NCBI GenBank assembly: GCA_002282015.1
Contig: NCIJ01000002.1
Location: 331,786-395,785, forward strand
Reading direction: 5' to 3'
Source: Sulfuricurvum sp. 17-40-25
GTDB taxonomy: Bacteria; Campylobacterota; Campylobacteria; Campylobacterales; Sulfurimonadaceae
DNA length: 64,000 nucleotides
Part shown: piece after piece, positions 60,390 to 64,000 of the stretch
How the letters are laid out: each line of letters opens with the position of its first letter
How positions within the stretch are numbered: the stretch's first letter is position 1
Translations under genes and position numbers: made by a program
Notes under the pieces: model-generated
The model's input: the letters and a program-made list of their open reading frames with translations, nothing else
Database searches by the model: none
What the model was told of the DNA's origin: nothing

Positions 60390-60914
60390 ATGATCTTCCG
60401 ACACGCCACCATAGATGATATTGAAACCCTCACTTCCCTGCTTAACCGATCCTATCGCGGTGAAAGTTCTCGTGCAGGATGGACAAGCGAAGCAGATCTA
60501 CTCAGTGGTAAACGCATTGATGAAGCAGGGTTATTTCAACTGTTCAATGACCCTGATTCACTCATCTTGATCGCTCAAACCAATGAAATCATTACCGCTA
60601 CTATCCATGCACATCGCAAGCTAGATAGCGTCCACTTCGGACTTTTCGCCGTCGAACCAACCCTACAAGGAAACGGAATCGGAAAAGCGATGTTATCCTA
60701 CGCGGAATCTGAAGCTAACCATACATGGAAAATAAACACTGCCATTATGGAAGTCATCACTCACCGTGTAGAACTCATCGAATACTATGAGCGAAGAGGC
60801 TATAAAAGAACGGGAGAAGTGATCCCATTTCCAAAATCTGATTTATGGGATATACAAGTCGATTCACTGGAATTCGCTATTCTGAGCAAAGAGTTTAAGA
60901 GTATCTACTCATAG
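60390..60914 (+). CDS. GNAT-family acetyltransferase
   Basis: A 174-residue GNAT enzyme. It begins MIFRHATIDDIETLTSLLNR and has a SYRGESSRAGWTSEADLLSG block. The acetyl-CoA motif is in FGLFAVEPTLQGNGIGKAML, and LIEYYERRGYKRTGEVIPFP is the late helix. The second block is common to a group of uncharacterised GNATs. Its start likely defines a leaderless transcript. The neighbours suggest an accessory block; substrate unknown. Confidence 0.86.
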   Translation: MIFRHATIDDIETLTSLLNRSYRGESSRAGWTSEADLLSGKRIDEAGLFQLFNDPDSLILIAQTNEIITATIHAHRKLDSVHFGLFAVEPTLQGNGIGKAMLSYAESEANHTWKINTAIMEVITHRVELIEYYERRGYKRTGEVIPFPKSDLWDIQVDSLEFAILSKEFKSIYS

Positions 60915-60936
60915 TGAAAATCGTTCTCATCTATGA

Positions 60937-60942
60937 TAAAAT
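60937..60942 (+). promoter_or_regulatory. Extended -10 six bases before the ATG (leaderless candidate)
   Basis: TGA-TAAAAT ends six bases before the ATG at 60949, with no Shine-Dalgarno between. Confidence 0.42.
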
Positions 60943-60948
60943 CGCACC

Positions 60949-61875
60949 ATGAAAACCTTCACCTCCCAATCTCTCAGTGATATACTCGCATGGGCTCACG
61001 AAATGCTCAAAGAAAACGATTCTCTCACTTTTGAAGTCATTAATCCCGATATAAGTCGCGGGAACTATGCTGGAGAGTCGGTATCCATTGATGATGTCAA
61101 CTACATCTATCGCAGCTATAAGGCATGGAGTGATCTAGGCGAACTGCTTTTTTGCCGAATGCTGACACCCAAGATTGTTTCGGAATATACCGTACAACTG
61201 ACGTATGAGAAATTAGATCTCAGTGATTCCTTTCATCACAGTGATGCCAAAGAAGAAAAATACGGGGTAGAATCTCGTTTTAGTGCCATTCATAAAAACG
61301 AAGAGCTAGCCTTTTTATCTCCCTATCTACGAGCACTACGAAGTGTCCGTGTGGGTGAACGAAAACGGATTTTAAATCTGGGGATCAATACGGGGGATGA
61401 GTTTGATCTTATTCGTAAAATCCTCTCAGAAGAAGAATATTACAACATAGAGCTCGTAGGTATCGATCACTCTGTCTCAGCGATTGAAAAGGCACGTGAG
61501 CGATTTAATGAGGGCAATACCACTTTCTACGTCCATGATATCAACGACCTTTCTTCTCTAGAGCTGGGACACTTTGATCTCATCATCACTATTGGGACGC
61601 TTCAGAGTCCTGGTATTGAGTTCAAACCGCTATTTATGAGGCTCGTCCAAGAGTATCTGACACCTAGTGGTGCACTGATCTTAGGCTTTCCAAACTGTCG
61701 ATGGATGGGAGGGGAGATGATTTATGGAGCAAAAGCGCCTAATTATGCTTATTCGGAGATGACGCTGTTGTACAAAGATGTCTATTATTGTAAAAAATAT
61801 TTACAGCAGAAGAAATTTCGAGTAACCCTAACGGGCAAAGATTATGTATTTTTAACGGCTACGAGAATCAAATAA
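60949..61875 (+). CDS. Class I SAM-dependent methyltransferase, uncharacterised
   Basis: A 308-residue protein. An N-terminal ~135-residue domain (SQSLSDILAWAHEMLKENDS) of unknown type precedes a methyltransferase core: RILNLGINTGDEFDLIRKIL for SAM, LVGIDHSVSAIEKARERF, and FDLIITIGTLQSPGIEFKPL as the motif IV region, then FPNCRWMGGEMIYGAKAPNY. The target is unknown. It ends nine bases from the convergent small gene. Confidence 0.8.
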   Translation: MKTFTSQSLSDILAWAHEMLKENDSLTFEVINPDISRGNYAGESVSIDDVNYIYRSYKAWSDLGELLFCRMLTPKIVSEYTVQLTYEKLDLSDSFHHSDAKEEKYGVESRFSAIHKNEELAFLSPYLRALRSVRVGERKRILNLGINTGDEFDLIRKILSEEEYYNIELVGIDHSVSAIEKARERFNEGNTTFYVHDINDLSSLELGHFDLIITIGTLQSPGIEFKPLFMRLVQEYLTPSGALILGFPNCRWMGGEMIYGAKAPNYAYSEMTLLYKDVYYCKKYLQQKKFRVTLTGKDYVFLTATRIK

Positions 61876-61883
61876 TACAGACT

Positions 61884-62114
61884 CTACACCCATTCTTCAG
61901 CAGTCACGCAATAAAGCTCATAATCCACATTATGTTTAACAACTACTTCTTTGATCTCTAGAGACAACGCGTACTCTTGGATAGCGGTGACTACTTTTTC
62001 TTCTTTGGCAATGATTTTTACCATCAAATCACCTTTGTATCCTGAATACGTGTGGACATCCTTGATATCATAATTCAAGGCATACTGAAGAATTTTTTTC
62101 CGTTCTTCTTGCAT
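61884..62114 (-). CDS. Small protein of unknown function
   Basis: A 76-residue acidic protein (MQEERKKILQYALNYDIKDV at the start, HNVDYELYCVTAEEWV at the end). I do not recognise a family. The predicted beta-alpha-beta pattern (DLMVKIIAKEEKVVTAIQEY; LEIKEVVVKHNV) suggests a small ferredoxin-like fold. AAGGA and AGGCGG lie before the ATG, which supports real translation. Confidence 0.6.
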   Translation of the reverse strand: MQEERKKILQYALNYDIKDVHTYSGYKGDLMVKIIAKEEKVVTAIQEYALSLEIKEVVVKHNVDYELYCVTAEEWV

Positions 62115-62207
62115 CCGCCTATCCTTTCTACTTTTACTAAAATAATATATTGTTTATATTCGTTATAGTATCGTCTTTTTCACACTCATTCATTAATTTG
62201 CCCTAGA

Positions 62208-62738
62208 TCACTGCCATATTTCTTGTGTGATAACCACATCACCAAGCTCACTGTGCATGGTCAATTCCCCATCCGCGATGTTACACTGTAACCGCATAGT
62301 ACGTGCACACAGTTTGTCTATTCCCTCAGCATTCAAATGCCTAACACTGAGATTTTTAAATCGTGCATACGTAGTACTGTTTTGTCGCCACCATGCTTGG
62401 GCACTTTTTTGATTGTAGGTATAGACGATTACCTGCTCAGCTCTTCCGCATGCTTTTCGCAGTCGTTTTTCATCGACCTGTCCTAGATCAATCCATAGCT
62501 CGATGTCACCGCCATAGTTTTTGTCCCATAACTCAGGTTCTTCATCCTCTCCGCCGATTCCCTTACAAATCGTTAACCTATCAGCCGCATTGAGTGCAAA
62601 TGCTGCCAATCGGATCATTAAACGTTGTTGTGTCTCAGAGGGGTGTTGCGCAATCGTTATTTCATGCGTCTCATAATAATTTCGATCCATATCAGCCATA
62701 CTCAGCTGTGCTTTGCAAATCGTCGATCCAGCGGCCAT
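62208..62738 (-). CDS. yaeQ: YaeQ-family protein
   Basis: A 176-residue protein. Family blocks: STICKAQLSMADMDRNYYET, LTIAQHPSE-like ITIAQHPSETQQRLMIRLAA, LTICKGIGGEDEEPELWDKN, and IELWIDLGQVDEKRLRKACG. YaeQ has a PD-(D/E)XK nuclease-like fold, with D and E-x-K residues present here in ELWDKN and IELWIDLG, but no activity is established. A strong AAGGAG precedes the ATG. It lies 47 bases after the tssK-like gene. Confidence 0.9.
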   Translation of the reverse strand: MAAGSTICKAQLSMADMDRNYYETHEITIAQHPSETQQRLMIRLAAFALNAADRLTICKGIGGEDEEPELWDKNYGGDIELWIDLGQVDEKRLRKACGRAEQVIVYTYNQKSAQAWWRQNSTTYARFKNLSVRHLNAEGIDKLCARTMRLQCNIADGELTMHSELGDVVITQEIWQ

Positions 62739-62785
62739 TAGGACTCCTTATAATGGCGCAACTATGACACAACAGTACTTACAAC

Positions 62786-63907
62786 CTAGTCGTTATTTCC
62801 TCGAATGGCCCATAAATGGTATTCAATGCCTTCTATCTCACCGGTTAAATGCAGTGCCATTCCTCCAGAGGTATGCAAAACTTTTTTCTCTTCCGCAGAG
62901 ATGTCGAGTTGAAAATACGTATGATTAACACGATAAGGGATTTGTCTTGGAGCCGTTGGTAGAACTTTGATTTTATATCCTGCCAAATGATAGTTGACCA
63001 AGTCCCGTATGGTTTCAATGGTTCCGATTTTTAGATTGTCCATTACCATTTTTTTGAGCTTTTCAGGTGGGATGTCTGATGAAACCGCTAAAACAAATCC
63101 ACAGGTATCTATGAGTGTTTTGTCTTCGATTTTTGAAACATAAATACCGTATTTACGTGCCTCAATTGGCATTTTGATACTGTTTTGTTCTAAAACAGCA
63201 CTTAGCATGGTTTTAAGCTCATGCAACAACAGCGCAAAACTCTCTTTTTGTAACTTATGATTGTATTGAAAATCACCGTTGATATGTTTTTCTTTTTTCA
63301 TAAATATGGAGAGTTCAGAAGCAAGAGAAATAAGCTCTAAATAAATCTCTTGAGGATGCACTTTTTCTTGGGAGAGAAAGAAATGAAATCGATTGTAATA
63401 ACGATTAATCAATCCAAGCATCAGGTAATCACCCAATTCAGCTACTTGAATAGTACTGTCACTTAACTTTTCAGAAAGTTTTACAATACGAAAATTGAGG
63501 ATATTGTTCAGCTCTTTTAGTTGAGCTACTAAAAATAAATTTTTATGGCTGTGCAAATAGGTTGGAACAAATACTGAATCCAGAGTAACAGACCCACTGT
63601 CCGCTACTGCCCCGATTTGCGCAATTGGCATAACACTGTAGCCTTCGTTAAGCTCTTCTTCACGTAAAAGTAAAAAATTATGCCGTGTCACTACGATATC
63701 TGCCACACTGTTCTCGCCAGAATTTGTGTTAGGAACATCCCGTTCACGTTTTGCAATAAGACGTGCCAAGTGAACTTTATCTTCTTCAAAACACAGTATA
63801 TCGGTACGATCAATGTCTAATGCTAATGCTAAATAGATGGTTTTTCCTGCATCTGATGGCTCTATAGTAATAACCAGATTATGGGATTTTGTCGTAATAT
63901 CTGTCAA
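62786..63907 (-). pseudogene. tssK: TssK, type VI secretion baseplate protein, 5'-truncated
   Basis: 373 codons that match TssK from its first beta domain on: FVPTYLHSHKNLFLVAQLKE, LMLGLINRYYNRFHFFLSQE, KVHPQEIYLELISLASEL, ARKYGIYVSKIEDKTLIDTC, and KVLPTAPRQIPYRVNHTYFQ in order. TssK joins the baseplate to the membrane complex of the T6SS. The normal N-terminal ~75 residues (with WxEGMFLxPQHFQ) are missing: the frame has a stop 12 codons above, the only start is TTG at 63907 with no ribosome site, and the bases to 64000 do not encode them in any frame. No other T6SS gene is seen. Confidence 0.75.
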
Positions 63908-64000
63908 CGGCGGAGTTAAAATGGGCAGTATAAAAAGCTGCTAAAAAGTAGTTTTTACAACCAAAAGCTTAAAGAAGCAAATTAAATTTGCTAAAGTCTC
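63908..64000. other. No feature seen at the right edge
   Basis: 93 bases of AT-rich sequence that encode no recognisable part of TssK on the minus strand and no open frame of note on the plus strand. It may be a breakpoint next to the truncated gene. Confidence 0.5.

Noticed and set aside
1..64000. CRISPR array, rRNA genes, insertion sequences or transposase genes
   Set aside because: No array of spaced short repeats, no rRNA-like blocks and no transposase motifs were seen in reading the window.

Overview
The window looks like a chromosome segment of a free-living, chemolithotrophic member of the Campylobacterota, probably a Sulfuricurvum or Sulfurimonas relative. This is judged from protein families and gene order, not from a database search. 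Supporting points are: a cytoplasmic-type [NiFe] hydrogenase operon; the rodA / rluD / FlpA-like lipoprotein / trmB / ftsE / ftsX / envC-like block; trpC next to a TPR protein and a tRNA methyltransferase; and rpsO divergent from flhA. The DNA is AT-rich and densely packed, with many 1-4 base gene overlaps.

Layout. 1-8880 (minus strand) is one long hydrogenase operon. It starts with a flavin reductase / BFD / small-subunit fusion, then the large subunit, its maturation protease, hypF, a HupE-type permease, hypB, hypC and the start of hypD, cut by the window edge. 8994-10992 holds a rhodanese, a YjfB-like motility protein, a membrane transglutaminase-like protein and arfB, with a duplicated 81-base gene tail. 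10979-22489 is an ion and osmolyte region: two MscS channels, ProB, PutP, NhaD, a DUF389 protein and a P-type ATPase. 22852-24507 is a two-gene AbiEii-type toxin-antitoxin module bracketed by near-identical ~100-base direct repeats, followed by a CAU-anticodon tRNA. 24697-34484 carries envelope, division and c-di-GMP genes. 34481-39673 holds flgH, yqeY and a four-gene operon of two AstE/AspA-like proteins, an alpha-E protein and a circularly permuted ATP-grasp. 39774-52145 is housekeeping: trpC, trmN6-like, kdsB, a transglutaminase, an EAL-HDOD protein, rpsO, flhA, a DHH phosphoesterase, an ABC-F protein and an RsuA-type synthase. 52128-54281 has two more toxin-antitoxin pairs, BrnT/BrnA and Fic with a 43-residue VbhA-like antitoxin. 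54299-62738 is an accessory-looking tail of acetyltransferases, methyltransferases, an arylamine N-acetyltransferase, a transglutaminase with a decayed second copy, and YaeQ. The right edge carries a 5'-truncated tssK.

How it works together. The left operon would take up H2 in the cytoplasm and pass electrons to a fused flavin/[2Fe-2S] module. The Hyp proteins, HupE-type permease and His-rich HypB supply and insert nickel. The middle-left block handles Na+, K+/Ca2+-type cations, proline and turgor. The ATP-grasp / alpha-E / peptidase operon, with an unlinked transglutaminase at 43697-44548, matches a predicted but poorly characterised amidoligase-type peptide system and is one of the two best candidates for something new. 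The other is the flavoprotein-hydrogenase fusion.
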